From Anthropogastromicrobium sp050944455 (GTDB taxonomy: Bacteria; Bacillota; Clostridia; Lachnospirales; Lachnospiraceae), in assembly GCA_050944455.1 (NCBI GenBank), contig JBMNRC010000003.1, forward strand, positions 62,001-126,000: a stretch of 64,000 nt of DNA. The letters run 5' to 3'. A program made the position numbers and the translations under genes. Under the pieces are notes generated by a model. The model saw only the letters and a program-made list of their open reading frames with translations. It made no database searches and was not told the DNA's origin. Shown in pieces: positions 1-8,955 of this stretch (position 1 is its first letter; the number at the start of each line of letters is the position of its first letter).

Positions 1-1
1 G

Positions 2-2701
2 GAACTGGACGTCTCCCTGGAAAACCATCACAGGGCTGTGGACGACGCCGGGGCGACGGCGGATATCTTTGTCAGGATGATTGAAATGCTCGCGAAGCGC
101 GGGATCACGACCCTGGGAGACCTGCAGGAAAAGGCCGTGCTTTCGACCGAGGCGATCATGCACATGAAGACTTACCATATCATCCTGATCGCCGCCAACG
201 AGGTGGGACGCGTCAACCTGTACCGGCTGGTGTCGCTGGCGCATGTGAAATATTTTTCCCGCACGGCGCGTTTCCCGCGGTCGGAGATTGAGAAATACCG
301 CGAGGGAATCCTCATCGGTTCCGCCTGCGAGGCTGGCGAGCTGATCCAGGCTATCGAGGACCAGGCGAGCGACGACGAGCTGGTGAGGATCGCCGGGTTT
401 TACGACTACCTCGAAATCCAGCCGACGATGAACAATCAGTTCCTGCTGCGCAAGGAGGATTCCGGCTATAAGACCGTCGAAGACCTGCAGGGCATCAGCA
501 GGAAAATCGTCGAGCTCGGCGAACTGACAAACAAACCCGTCTGCGCCACCTGCGACGTTCACTTTATCGATCCCCAGGATGAAATCTACCGCCGTATCAT
601 CATGGCCGGGAAGGGGTTCGAGGACGCGGACATGCAGCCGCCGCTCTATTTCAGGACCACGAGGGAAATGCTGGATGAATTCGCGTTCCTCGGAAGCGAG
701 AAGGCGTACGAGGTCGTCGTCACCAACACGAACCTGATCGCGGATATGTGCGATACCATCCAGCCGACGAGGCCGGACAAGTGCCCGCCGGTGATTGAAA
801 ACTCCGAGCAGGACCTGCGCGACATGTGTTTCAAAAAAGCGCACGAGATGTACGGGGACCCTCTTCCGCAGATCGTTCAGGAGCGCCTGGACAAAGAACT
901 GCATTCCATCATCGGAAACGGCTACTCGGTGATGTACCTGATCGCCCAGAAACTGGTCAACAAGTCCAACGCGGACGGCTATCTGGTCGGTTCCCGCGGA
1001 TCGGTCGGATCCTCGCTGGCGGCGACCATGGCCGGAATCACGGAGGTCAACCCCCTGCCGCCGCATTATTACTGCCCGAAATGCCATTACAGCGATTTCG
1101 ATTCTCCGGAAGTGATGAAGTATCGGGGAATGGCCGGCTGCGACATGCCCGACAGGAAGTGCCCGAAATGCGGGACAAAACTGGTCAAGGACGGATTTGA
1201 CATTCCCTTCGAGACTTTCCTTGGATTCTACGGGGACAAGGAGCCGGACATCGACCTGAACTTCTCCGGGGAGTACCAGAGCAAGGCGCACGCCTACACC
1301 GAGGTGATTTTCGGCGCCGGGCAGACCTTCCGCGCCGGCACCGTCGGCACCCTCGCCGACAAAACCGCGTGGGTCTACGTCAAAAAATACTTTGAGGAGA
1401 GAGGCGTTCAGAAGCGCGGCTGCGAGATCTCCCGTCTGGCGCAGGGCTGCACAGGCGTCAAGAGGTCGTCCGGCCAGCACCCGGGCGGTATCATCGTCCT
1501 TCCCAACGGGGAGGACATCAACACATTCACCCCGGTGCAGCATCCGGCCGACGATATGTCCACCCCGACCATCACGACCCATTTCGATTACCATAAGATC
1601 GACAAGAACCTGCTCAAGCTGGATATCCTCGGACATGATGACCCGACGATGATCCGTATGCTGCAGGACCTGATCGGCGTCGACCCCAGAACGTTCCCGC
1701 TGGACTCACCGGAGGTGATGAGCCTTTTCGAGAGCACGGAGGCGCTGGGCATCACGCCGGAGCAGATCGGGGGAACGAAACTGGGCGTTCTCGGCCTGCC
1801 CGAGTTCGGCACCGATTTCGCCATGCAGATGGTTCTCGACGCAAAGCCGAAGCATTTTTCCGACCTGATCCGGATTTCCGGCCTGGCACACGGAACCGAC
1901 GTGTGGCAGGGCAACGCGGAGACCCTGATCAAGGAAGGCAAAGCGACCATTTCCACCGCCATCTGCACCCGCGACGACATCATGACTTTCCTGATCTCCA
2001 AGGGAATGGACAAGGGCCTGTCATTCAGGATCATGGAGTCGGTCCGGAAAGGCAGGGGCCTGAAGCCCGAGTGGGAGGAGGAGATGAACAAACATGATCT
2101 TCCGGACTGGTACATCTGGTCCTGCAAGAAGATCAAGTATATGTTCCCGAGAGCCCACGCGGCGGCCTACGACATGATGATGTGGCGCATCGCCTACGCG
2201 AAGGTTTTCTACCCGCTGCAGTTCTACGCGGCATGGTTTTCGATCCGCGCCACGGGTTTCTCCTACGAGCTGATGTGCAGGGGGCCCGAAGAGCTGGAGC
2301 GCAATATGGCCGATTACAAAGCGAGAATGGATACCCTTTCCGACAAGGAAAAGGATACCTACCATGACATGCGCCTCGTGCAGGAGATGTACGCGCGCGG
2401 GTTTGAATTCGTGCCGATCGAGATCGACAGGGTCCAGGCCAACCGGTTCCAGGTGATCGACGGGAAACTGATGCCTTCGCTTTCCTCCATCGAGGGAATC
2501 GGCGCGAACCAGGCCGAGGCGATCGTGGACGCCAGAAAGGACGGCCCGTTCCTTTCCCGGCAGGATTTCCGCGAGCGCGCAGGCGTCGGCACGGCGATCT
2601 CCGACAAACTCAACGAACTGGGAATCCTGTCGGATATTCCGGAGACAAACCAGCTGTCCATCTACGATTTTCTCGGGACAGACGCCGCGGAAAGCCTGTA
2701 A
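2..2701 (+). CDS. polC: DNA polymerase III PolC-type, C-terminal portion (5' truncated by window)
   Basis: This is the replicative DNA polymerase of low-GC Gram-positive bacteria; about 899 residues of a protein usually near 1,450 residues are present. The reading frame is open from base 2, and the first residues (ELDVSLENHHRAVDDA) are the end of the proofreading exonuclease domain, so the gene starts outside the window. The second half of the split PHP domain follows, including CATCDVHF at about 540-560. Next come a four-cysteine zinc knuckle (CPKC at 1073-1084 and CPKC at 1160-1171), the palm with the catalytic acidic motif PDIDLNFSGEYQ near 1250, and a C-terminal helix-hairpin-helix/OB region. 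There is no sign of damage. PolC, as opposed to DnaE alone, is the strongest taxonomic clue here. Confidence 0.96.
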   Translation, partial: ELDVSLENHHRAVDDAGATADIFVRMIEMLAKRGITTLGDLQEKAVLSTEAIMHMKTYHIILIAANEVGRVNLYRLVSLAHVKYFSRTARFPRSEIEKYREGILIGSACEAGELIQAIEDQASDDELVRIAGFYDYLEIQPTMNNQFLLRKEDSGYKTVEDLQGISRKIVELGELTNKPVCATCDVHFIDPQDEIYRRIIMAGKGFEDADMQPPLYFRTTREMLDEFAFLGSEKAYEVVVTNTNLIADMCDTIQPTRPDKCPPVIENSEQDLRDMCFKKAHEMYGDPLPQIVQERLDKELHSIIGNGYSVMYLIAQKLVNKSNADGYLVGSRGSVGSSLAATMAGITEVNPLPPHYYCPKCHYSDFDSPEVMKYRGMAGCDMPDRKCPKCGTKLVKDGFDIPFETFLGFYGDKEPDIDLNFSGEYQSKAHAYTEVIFGAGQTFRAGTVGTLADKTAWVYVKKYFEERGVQKRGCEISRLAQGCTGVKRSSGQHPGGIIVLPNGEDINTFTPVQHPADDMSTPTITTHFDYHKIDKNLLKLDILGHDDPTMIRMLQDLIGVDPRTFPLDSPEVMSLFESTEALGITPEQIGGTKLGVLGLPEFGTDFAMQMVLDAKPKHFSDLIRISGLAHGTDVWQGNAETLIKEGKATISTAICTRDDIMTFLISKGMDKGLSFRIMESVRKGRGLKPEWEEEMNKHDLPDWYIWSCKKIKYMFPRAHAAAYDMMMWRIAYAKVFYPLQFYAAWFSIRATGFSYELMCRGPEELERNMADYKARMDTLSDKEKDTYHDMRLVQEMYARGFEFVPIEIDRVQANRFQVIDGKLMPSLSSIEGIGANQAEAIVDARKDGPFLSRQDFRERAGVGTAISDKLNELGILSDIPETNQLSIYDFLGTDAAESL

Positions 2702-2743
2702 GGCGCGCCGCGCTTTCACAGCGGGCCCGCCGGTTTTCCTCGC

Positions 2744-2772
2744 TTGACGGAATACGGCTCTGATGATAGAAT
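2744..2772 (+). promoter_or_regulatory. Sigma-A promoter for the PRPP synthetase gene
   Basis: TTGACG (2744-2749) and TAGAAT (2767-2772) are separated by exactly 17 bp. The predicted start near 2779 leaves a leader of about 20 nt containing the ribosome site AAAGGAGAG. The downstream gene therefore has its own promoter, independent of polC. Confidence 0.75.
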
Positions 2773-2797
2773 GCGGTTGCGATGAAAGGAGAGCTGA

Positions 2798-4000
2798 ATG
2801 GAGACTTCTGAACCGAAAGAATACACGTTTGAAGACAATATTCCTGTCGGCCCGCTGAAGATTGCCGCCCTCGCCGGAGCCAGAGAACTCGCCGAACAGG
2901 TGGACAGCCATATCGCGGCGATCCGCCGGGAAGACGGAACCCTCCGGGAGCAGCGCCTGAAGGATCCGATGTACGACGGCTATTACTGCGATTCCTATCT
3001 TCTGGATTTCGACTGCACCAGGTTCGGGAGCGGCGAGGCGAAATGCGTGCTCAATGAGTCGGTCCGCGGCAAAGACGTCTTCGCGATGGTGGATATCACA
3101 AATTTCAGCCTGACGTATTCGGCCTGCGGCCAGATGAACTACATGTCCCCGGACAACCATTTCCAGGACCTGAAGCGCCTGATCGGCTGCTGCGGCTCCG
3201 CGAAGCGCGTGAGCGTCATCATGCCCTTCCTTTATGAAGGCCGCCAGCACAAGCGCCAGCGCCGCGAATCCCTGGACTGCGCGATTGCTCTCCAGGAACT
3301 CGTCTCGATGGGCGTAAACAATATCATCACGTTCGACGCGCACGACCCGAGAGTCCAGAATGCCGTCCCGCTGAGCAGCCTCGACAGCTTTATGCCGACC
3401 TACCAGTTTATCCAGAGCCTCCTTGAGCGTGAGAAGAATCTCCAGATTGACAAGGATCACCTGATGATCATCAGCCCGGACGAAGGCGCGATGTCCAGAA
3501 GCGTCTATTTCGCCAACAACCTGGGCGTCGATATCGGCATGTTCTACAAGCGCCGTGATTATTCGACCGTTGTCAACGGCCGCAACCCGATTGTCTCCCA
3601 TGAATTTCTCGGGCAGAGCGTGAAGGGCAAGACCGTCATCATCGTCGACGACATGATCAGTTCCGGCGAGAGCATGCTGGATACCTGCCGTGAACTGAAG
3701 GACCGCGGAGCGGCCAGAGTGGTTATCTGCTGCACTTTCGGCCTGTTCACGGACGGCCTTGAGAAGTTCGACGACTATTATTCCCAGGGCTATTTCGATT
3801 ATGTGATGACGACAAACCTGGTCTACCGGATTCCGGAACTCAAAACCAGGCAGTGGTATATTGAGGCGGATATGAGCCGTTTCCTGGCTGCCATCGTCAA
3901 CGCGATGAACCACGACGTTCCGATGGGCGACAGCCTTTCTCCGACCAGCCGTATCCAGAAGCTGCTCCGGAAGTACAGGGCGGAGCAGGGCAAAGCATAA
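2798..4000 (+). CDS. Ribose-phosphate pyrophosphokinase homologue, extended form
   Basis: Predicted cytoplasmic PRPP synthetase, making 5-phosphoribosyl 1-diphosphate from ribose 5-phosphate and ATP for nucleotide, His and Trp synthesis. The PRPP-binding loop VIIVDDMISSGESML lies at residues 280-294, and the N-terminal ESVRGKDVF motif is typical of Prs. At 400 residues it is 70-90 residues longer than the usual Prs, with an N-terminal extension and an insert after ESVRGKDVF. The usual DLHA-type segment reads TFDAHDPRVQN. It may be a divergent second Prs rather than the housekeeping enzyme. ATG at 2798 is set by AAAGGAGAG 7-8 bases upstream, and a strong terminator follows. Confidence 0.87.
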   Translation: METSEPKEYTFEDNIPVGPLKIAALAGARELAEQVDSHIAAIRREDGTLREQRLKDPMYDGYYCDSYLLDFDCTRFGSGEAKCVLNESVRGKDVFAMVDITNFSLTYSACGQMNYMSPDNHFQDLKRLIGCCGSAKRVSVIMPFLYEGRQHKRQRRESLDCAIALQELVSMGVNNIITFDAHDPRVQNAVPLSSLDSFMPTYQFIQSLLEREKNLQIDKDHLMIISPDEGAMSRSVYFANNLGVDIGMFYKRRDYSTVVNGRNPIVSHEFLGQSVKGKTVIIVDDMISSGESMLDTCRELKDRGAARVVICCTFGLFTDGLEKFDDYYSQGYFDYVMTTNLVYRIPELKTRQWYIEADMSRFLAAIVNAMNHDVPMGDSLSPTSRIQKLLRKYRAEQGKA

Positions 4001-4010
4001 AGATATTATT

Positions 4011-4051
4011 TTCCCCGGTACGGTGCCATGCATTGTATCCGGGGAATTTTT
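4011..4051 (+). terminator. Rho-independent terminator after the PRPP synthetase gene
   Basis: TTCCCCGG (from 4011) pairs with CCGGGGAA (4039-4046) across a loop of about 20 nt and is followed by a T run. Confidence 0.75.
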
Positions 4052-4190
4052 GTATCACTCCGCGGACAGGCCTTGAGCGGGGAGATACAGAAGGATACTG
4101 AAGATAACGGAACAGAAACGATAGAAGACAGAGACAGACACAGGACAGCAGAAAGAGAAGAACGAAAGACAGAGAAAGGAAAGCAGAAGG

Positions 4191-7004
4191 ATGAAAATCA
4201 CGCATCTGAAGACGAACCATCTGGTCAATCCCCTGGGATATGATTTCGGCGTCCCCTCCGTCACCTGGGCGGTGGAGGAAGCCCTCGGAAAAACGCAGGC
4301 GGCGGCGCGGGTGACCGCGGCGGCCGATCCGGATTTTCAGGAGATTGTGTTTGATACCGGCTGGGACCCGGATCTGAAGAACACCGGGACGGAACTGAAG
4401 TTCAGTCTGGAGCCTTCAACACGATACTACTGGAAAGTAAAAGTCAGGAGCGACGCCGGCGAGGAGGCGGAGAGCGAAACCGCCTGGTTTGAAACGCCGA
4501 AAGACAGCCGCTGGGAGGCGGAATGGATCACGCCGGACGCGGACCGGAGCCTTCAGGTGTGCATGCTGAAGGATTTCACCCTGGACCAGCCGGCTGTCAG
4601 GGCCCGCATGTACATGGTGGGACTCGGGCTGTATGAGTTTTCCCTGAACGGAGAGAAGCAGGGGGAGGAATGCCTGCTGCCCGGCTTCTGCAATTACGAC
4701 GCCTGGATTCCGTACCAGACGTTCGACGTGACCGGAAGCCTGAGACAGGGGGAAAACCACATCGAAGTGATGCTGGGAGACGGCTGGTACAAGGGCTGGT
4801 ACGGCCTGCACAAAAAGCACGACAATTACGGCACCCGTCTCGCGCTGATCGCGGAACTGCGCATCCGCCTTGCTGACGGAACAGAAAAAATCGTTGCTAC
4901 AGATGAGTCCTGGCAGGCCAAAAAAAGCCCGGTCACTTACTCGGGCATCTATCCGGGCGAAGTGTACGACCCTGGTATCGACGACAGCGCGCGGTACGCG
5001 GTTAAGCCTGCTGATCTCGGGCTTGCGAGACTGTCTCCCCGCCTTGATCCGCCGATCGTCGTCAACGAGCATCTGAAGCCTGTCGGGCTGATCCACACCC
5101 CGGCCGGCGAGACGGTTCTCGATCTCGGCCAGAACATGGTCGGATGGCTTCAGTTCCGGTGCTCGGCTCCGGCTGGGAAAAAACTGTTTTTCCAGTTCGG
5201 CGAGATTCTTCAGGACGGCAATTTCTATCGCGGCAACCTGCGCTCCGCAAAGGCCGAATTCACTTATTATTCCGACGGCACTGAAAGGCTCGTGCGCCAG
5301 CACTTTACTTTCTACGGATTCCGCTATGTGAAAATCACCGGCTGGGAAGGCGATCCAAATCCGGACGATTTCGAGGGACTGGTCATTCACTCGCAGATGG
5401 AGCGCCTCGGAAACATCGAGACTTCCGACCCGCTGGTCAATCAGCTGTTCCACAACGCATGGTGGGGGCAGAAAGGCAATTTCCTGGATATCCCGACGGA
5501 CTGCCCGCAGAGGGACGAGCGCTACGGCTGGACCGGCGACGCCCAGATATTTTCCGGAACAGCCTGCTTCAACGCGGACACGAGCGCTTTCTACACAAAA
5601 TACGGGAAGGATGTCTACAGTGAGCAGAAGAACCTTGACGGCGCCTGCCCGGATGTTGTGCCGGTGTGCAACTATCACAGCGCCATCTCGACGGCATGGG
5701 GCGAAACCGCGACCGTGATCCCGTGGAATGTCTATCTGCACTACGGGAACGTTGAAATTCTGCGCCGCCAGTTCGACAGCATGCGCGCCTGGGTCGACTA
5801 CATGAAGCGTCAGGACGACATTGGCGGCGCGAAGAGACTGTGGCTCAACGGCTTCCACTACGGCGACTGGCTTGCCCTGGACGGAAACGTGAAGGGCGGC
5901 GTGTACGGCGCGACGGACCCGAATTACATCGCTTCCGCCTACTATTATTACTCGACCCGGATTGTCGCGAAGAGCGCTGAAATTCTCGGAAAGAAGGAAG
6001 AAGCCGCGAAGTACGGCAAGCTCGCGGATGAGATCCGCGGCGCGTTCTTCCGCGAGTATTTCACCCCGGCCGGAAATCTCTGCGTCGATACGATGACCGG
6101 GTACGTGATCGCGCTGTACATGGACCTGGTTCCCGAAGGCGCGAGGGAGAAGGTGTGCGGCGGGCTGATGAACAAACTGCGCCGCAGCCGCTATCATCTG
6201 GAGACCGGGTTTGTCGGCACGCCGTACCTCTGCCGCGTTCTCTCCGAAAACGGCATGAATGAGATGGCGTACCATCTGCTGCTGGAGAAAGGCTATCCGG
6301 GCTGGCTGTACGAGGTGCTGATGGGCGCGACCACGGTGTGGGAGCGCTGGAATTCCGTGGAACCGGACGGAAAGATCAGCGGAACCGCGATGAACTCCCT
6401 GAATCACTACGCCTACGGATCCATCGCGGAGTGGATGTACCGGGAGATGGCAGGAATCCAGCCGCAGGAAGATCACGGCGGATTCACGCGCTTTACGCTT
6501 TCCCCGAAGCCGGACTACCAGATGGGATGGGCGAAGGGATCGCTCCGCTCGCCGTCAGGAATGATCAGGAGTTCCTGGAAACTTGAGAATGGGAAGCTTG
6601 CGTTCAGCTTTACGGTTCCCTTCAACACGAAGGCCGATCTGGTTCTTCCCGACGCGGAAGAGAGCGTTATCCGCGGACAGGCGGCGGGACAGGACGGCGT
6701 TTCCGATATCCGGCAGGACGGCACCGGCGTGAAAGCGGTTCTTTCCGCGGGTATGTATACGTTCACCTATGAGCCGACGAGGCCATACCGCAAAACCTAC
6801 AGCATCGATTCTCCGTGGGAGGAGCTCAAGGCGAACCCGAAGACAAGGGCGATCCTGGACGAGTATTATTTCAGATACCGCAATAACATTCCTTTCGAGG
6901 ATGAGCTGTATACGTTCCGGGAGATTCTCCAGGGGCCGTTCACGAGCCTTCCGCAGGACAGGCAGATGGAGATCGACCGGAAACTGAGAGAAGTTACCGA
7001 CTGA
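4191..7004 (+). CDS. Alpha-L-rhamnosidase, GH78 family
   Basis: Hydrolyses terminal alpha-L-rhamnosyl linkages in plant glycosides or pectic oligosaccharides. The 937-residue protein has the family architecture: an N-terminal fibronectin-like sandwich (residues 1-110), a second beta domain, a beta-sandwich with DLGQNMVGW near residue 310, the catalytic (alpha/alpha)6 barrel and a C-terminal beta domain. The signature DERYGWTGDAQ lies near residues 441-452 and carries the acidic residues of the GH78 site. There is no signal peptide, so the enzyme should act on imported oligosaccharides. ATG 4191 has GGAAAGCAGAAGG just upstream. The 110-nt leader is remarkably purine-rich. No rhamnose isomerase or kinase genes are nearby. 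The dehydratase downstream may be co-transcribed, since no terminator is seen between them. Confidence 0.93.
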   Translation: MKITHLKTNHLVNPLGYDFGVPSVTWAVEEALGKTQAAARVTAAADPDFQEIVFDTGWDPDLKNTGTELKFSLEPSTRYYWKVKVRSDAGEEAESETAWFETPKDSRWEAEWITPDADRSLQVCMLKDFTLDQPAVRARMYMVGLGLYEFSLNGEKQGEECLLPGFCNYDAWIPYQTFDVTGSLRQGENHIEVMLGDGWYKGWYGLHKKHDNYGTRLALIAELRIRLADGTEKIVATDESWQAKKSPVTYSGIYPGEVYDPGIDDSARYAVKPADLGLARLSPRLDPPIVVNEHLKPVGLIHTPAGETVLDLGQNMVGWLQFRCSAPAGKKLFFQFGEILQDGNFYRGNLRSAKAEFTYYSDGTERLVRQHFTFYGFRYVKITGWEGDPNPDDFEGLVIHSQMERLGNIETSDPLVNQLFHNAWWGQKGNFLDIPTDCPQRDERYGWTGDAQIFSGTACFNADTSAFYTKYGKDVYSEQKNLDGACPDVVPVCNYHSAISTAWGETATVIPWNVYLHYGNVEILRRQFDSMRAWVDYMKRQDDIGGAKRLWLNGFHYGDWLALDGNVKGGVYGATDPNYIASAYYYYSTRIVAKSAEILGKKEEAAKYGKLADEIRGAFFREYFTPAGNLCVDTMTGYVIALYMDLVPEGAREKVCGGLMNKLRRSRYHLETGFVGTPYLCRVLSENGMNEMAYHLLLEKGYPGWLYEVLMGATTVWERWNSVEPDGKISGTAMNSLNHYAYGSIAEWMYREMAGIQPQEDHGGFTRFTLSPKPDYQMGWAKGSLRSPSGMIRSSWKLENGKLAFSFTVPFNTKADLVLPDAEESVIRGQAAGQDGVSDIRQDGTGVKAVLSAGMYTFTYEPTRPYRKTYSIDSPWEELKANPKTRAILDEYYFRYRNNIPFEDELYTFREILQGPFTSLPQDRQMEIDRKLREVTD

Positions 7005-7122
7005 GACTGTGAGAAAAGAGGACACCTGAAAGAACCGGTGCCTGCGGACCCGCGGAGCGGTCGATTCCCTTGAATCGCGGCCGTGCGGATCCGCGGGCCG
7101 GATCGGAGAGGAGCGCGGATTG

Positions 7123-8883
7123 ATGAAAGAGAAAAAACTGGCCAGCGTGAGACTGCGCGAACTGGCCGCGGAAGCAGACCCGCTTCGCATCGGCACCGGA
7201 TGGAAGCCGGAGGACCTGTCCAAACCGCAGGTTTTTATTGAGAGCACATTCGGAGACAGCCATCCGGGTTCGGGGCATCTGGACAAACTGGTCGAGGCGG
7301 CGAGGGACGGCGTCGCCGCCGCCGGCGGACACGGAGCCAGATATTTCACCACGGATATGTGCGACGGGGAGAGCCAGGGGACGGACGGCATCAACTATTC
7401 GCTGGCAAGCCGCGAGATGATCGCGGACATGATCGAGATCCAGGCGAACGCCACGCCTTTTGACGCCGGCGTGTTCATCGCCAGCTGTGACAAGGGTATG
7501 CCGGGAAACCTGATGGGCCTCGCCCGCGTAAATATCCCCTCGGTTGTGGTGCCGGGGGGAACCATGGCCGCAGGGCCCGAACTCCTGACGCTGGAACAGC
7601 TCGGAAAATATTCCGCGGAGTATGAGCGGGGCGAGATTACCAGGGAACGGCTCGACTGGGCAAAGCGCAATGCCTGCCCGGGCTGCGGCGCCTGCTCGTT
7701 TATCGGAACTGCCTCGACCATGCAGATCATGGCGGAAGCCCTGGGCCTGGCCCTGCCCGGGAGCGCGCTTCTCCCGGCGGATAGCCCGGATCTTCTTAAT
7801 TACGCGCGCAGGGCAGGGGAGCAGGCGGTAAAGCTCGCGCTGTCCGATCACATGCGTCCTTCGGATATCGTGACGAAAGAAAGTTTCGAGAACGCCATCC
7901 TCGTTCACGCGGCCATTTCCGGCTCCACCAACGCGCTGATGCACATCCCGGCGATCGCGCATGAATTCGGCATTGAGATCACCGGGGATACCTTCGACCG
8001 CATGCACCGCGGCGCGCATTACCTTCTTGACGTCAGGCCCGCGGGCAGGTGGCCGGCGGAGTTTTTCTATTACGCCGGGGGTGTTCCCGCCATCATGGAG
8101 GAAATCAGAGGCTACCTGCATCTCGACGCGATGACCGTCACGGGAAAGACGCTGGGTGAAAACCTGGATGACCTGAAGCGCAGCGTGTACTACGACCGGT
8201 GCGCGAAACTTCTGGAGGATTCCAACCGCAGACGCGGGCTTCACCTGACCCGGGAAGATATCATCCGCCCGTTCGATCATCCGCTCGGCTCCAACGGCTC
8301 GATCGCGGTTCTGAAAGGAAACCTCGCGCCGGAGGGAGCGGTCATCAAGCACACTGCCTGCCCGAAGGAAATGTTCTCGGCTGTGCTCAGGGCGAGACCG
8401 TTTGACAGCGAGGAGGAGTGCATCGACGCCGTTCTGCATCACCGCGTGAAGCCAGGCGACGCCGTGTTCATCCGCTACGAGGGCCCGAAGGGATCCGGCA
8501 TGCCGGAAATGTTTTACACGACGGAGGCAATCTCGTCCGACCGGGAACTCGGAAAGAGCATTGCCCTCATCACGGACGGAAGGTTCTCCGGCGCATCCAC
8601 AGGCCCCGTGATCGGTCATGTCAGCCCGGAGGCGCAGGCCGGCGGCCCGATCGCCCTGGTGGAGGAAGGGGACCTGATTCATCTTGATGTGAGGGAGAGG
8701 GTGCTGGAGATAGTCGGCGTGAGAGGCGTCCGCAGAACGCCGGAGGAGATGGAAGCCATTCTGGCTGAGCGCAGGAAAAACTGGAAGCCGCATCCGATGA
8801 AATACAAATGCGGGGCGATCCGGCTCTTTGCGGAGCACGCGGTATCTCCGATGCGCGGAGCCTGGATGGATTTTGATAGCTGA
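7123..8883 (+). CDS. IlvD/Edd-family dehydratase, probable sugar-acid (aldonate) dehydratase
   Basis: Iron-sulfur dehydratase of the IlvD/Edd superfamily, 586 residues. Cysteine motifs are MCDGESQGTDG (C80), CDKGMPGN (C122) and CPGCGACS (from C185). The NPCN-type first cysteine of dihydroxy-acid dehydratase is replaced by DSHPGSGHL, and RPAGRWPAEFFYYAGGVP resembles the YjhG/YagF aldonate dehydratases more than IlvD. I therefore favour dehydration of an aldonic acid to a 2-keto-3-deoxy acid over a role in branched-chain amino-acid synthesis; the substrate is unknown. ATG 7123 follows GGAGAGGAG; a TTG three bases earlier is less likely. It lies 118 bp after the rhamnosidase, so an aldonate from a released sugar is a reasonable guess. 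The KDG kinase and KDPG aldolase at 46-48 kb could take the product. Confidence 0.82.
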   Translation: MKEKKLASVRLRELAAEADPLRIGTGWKPEDLSKPQVFIESTFGDSHPGSGHLDKLVEAARDGVAAAGGHGARYFTTDMCDGESQGTDGINYSLASREMIADMIEIQANATPFDAGVFIASCDKGMPGNLMGLARVNIPSVVVPGGTMAAGPELLTLEQLGKYSAEYERGEITRERLDWAKRNACPGCGACSFIGTASTMQIMAEALGLALPGSALLPADSPDLLNYARRAGEQAVKLALSDHMRPSDIVTKESFENAILVHAAISGSTNALMHIPAIAHEFGIEITGDTFDRMHRGAHYLLDVRPAGRWPAEFFYYAGGVPAIMEEIRGYLHLDAMTVTGKTLGENLDDLKRSVYYDRCAKLLEDSNRRRGLHLTREDIIRPFDHPLGSNGSIAVLKGNLAPEGAVIKHTACPKEMFSAVLRARPFDSEEECIDAVLHHRVKPGDAVFIRYEGPKGSGMPEMFYTTEAISSDRELGKSIALITDGRFSGASTGPVIGHVSPEAQAGGPIALVEEGDLIHLDVRERVLEIVGVRGVRRTPEEMEAILAERRKNWKPHPMKYKCGAIRLFAEHAVSPMRGAWMDFDS

Positions 8884-8890
8884 ACTCCGG

Positions 8891-8911
8891 CGGCAGGCGA
8901 ACTGCCTGCCG
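8891..8911 (+). terminator. Hairpin between the dehydratase gene and azlC, no T tract
   Basis: A perfect 8-bp stem CGGCAGGC/GCCTGCCG with a 5-nt loop sits 8 bases after the stop. No T run follows, so it may stabilise the upstream message or attenuate rather than terminate. Confidence 0.4.
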
Positions 8912-8955
8912 CAGCCACGGTGTATTTCAATTCATACGGCAGGACTGGAGGTTTT

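Noticed and set aside
2021..4033. Long antisense open frame (about 670 codons) opposite polC and the PRPP synthetase gene; similar frames opposite 4416-6476 and 6994-8838
   Set aside because: They mirror strongly coding + strand genes in a GC-rich genome, have no ribosome sites or recognisable domains, and run across gene boundaries.
7004..7122. Terminator between the rhamnosidase and dehydratase genes
   Set aside because: GC-rich complementary arms (GCGGACCCGCGG and GCGGATCCGCGGG) exist but no T run follows; co-transcription is more likely.
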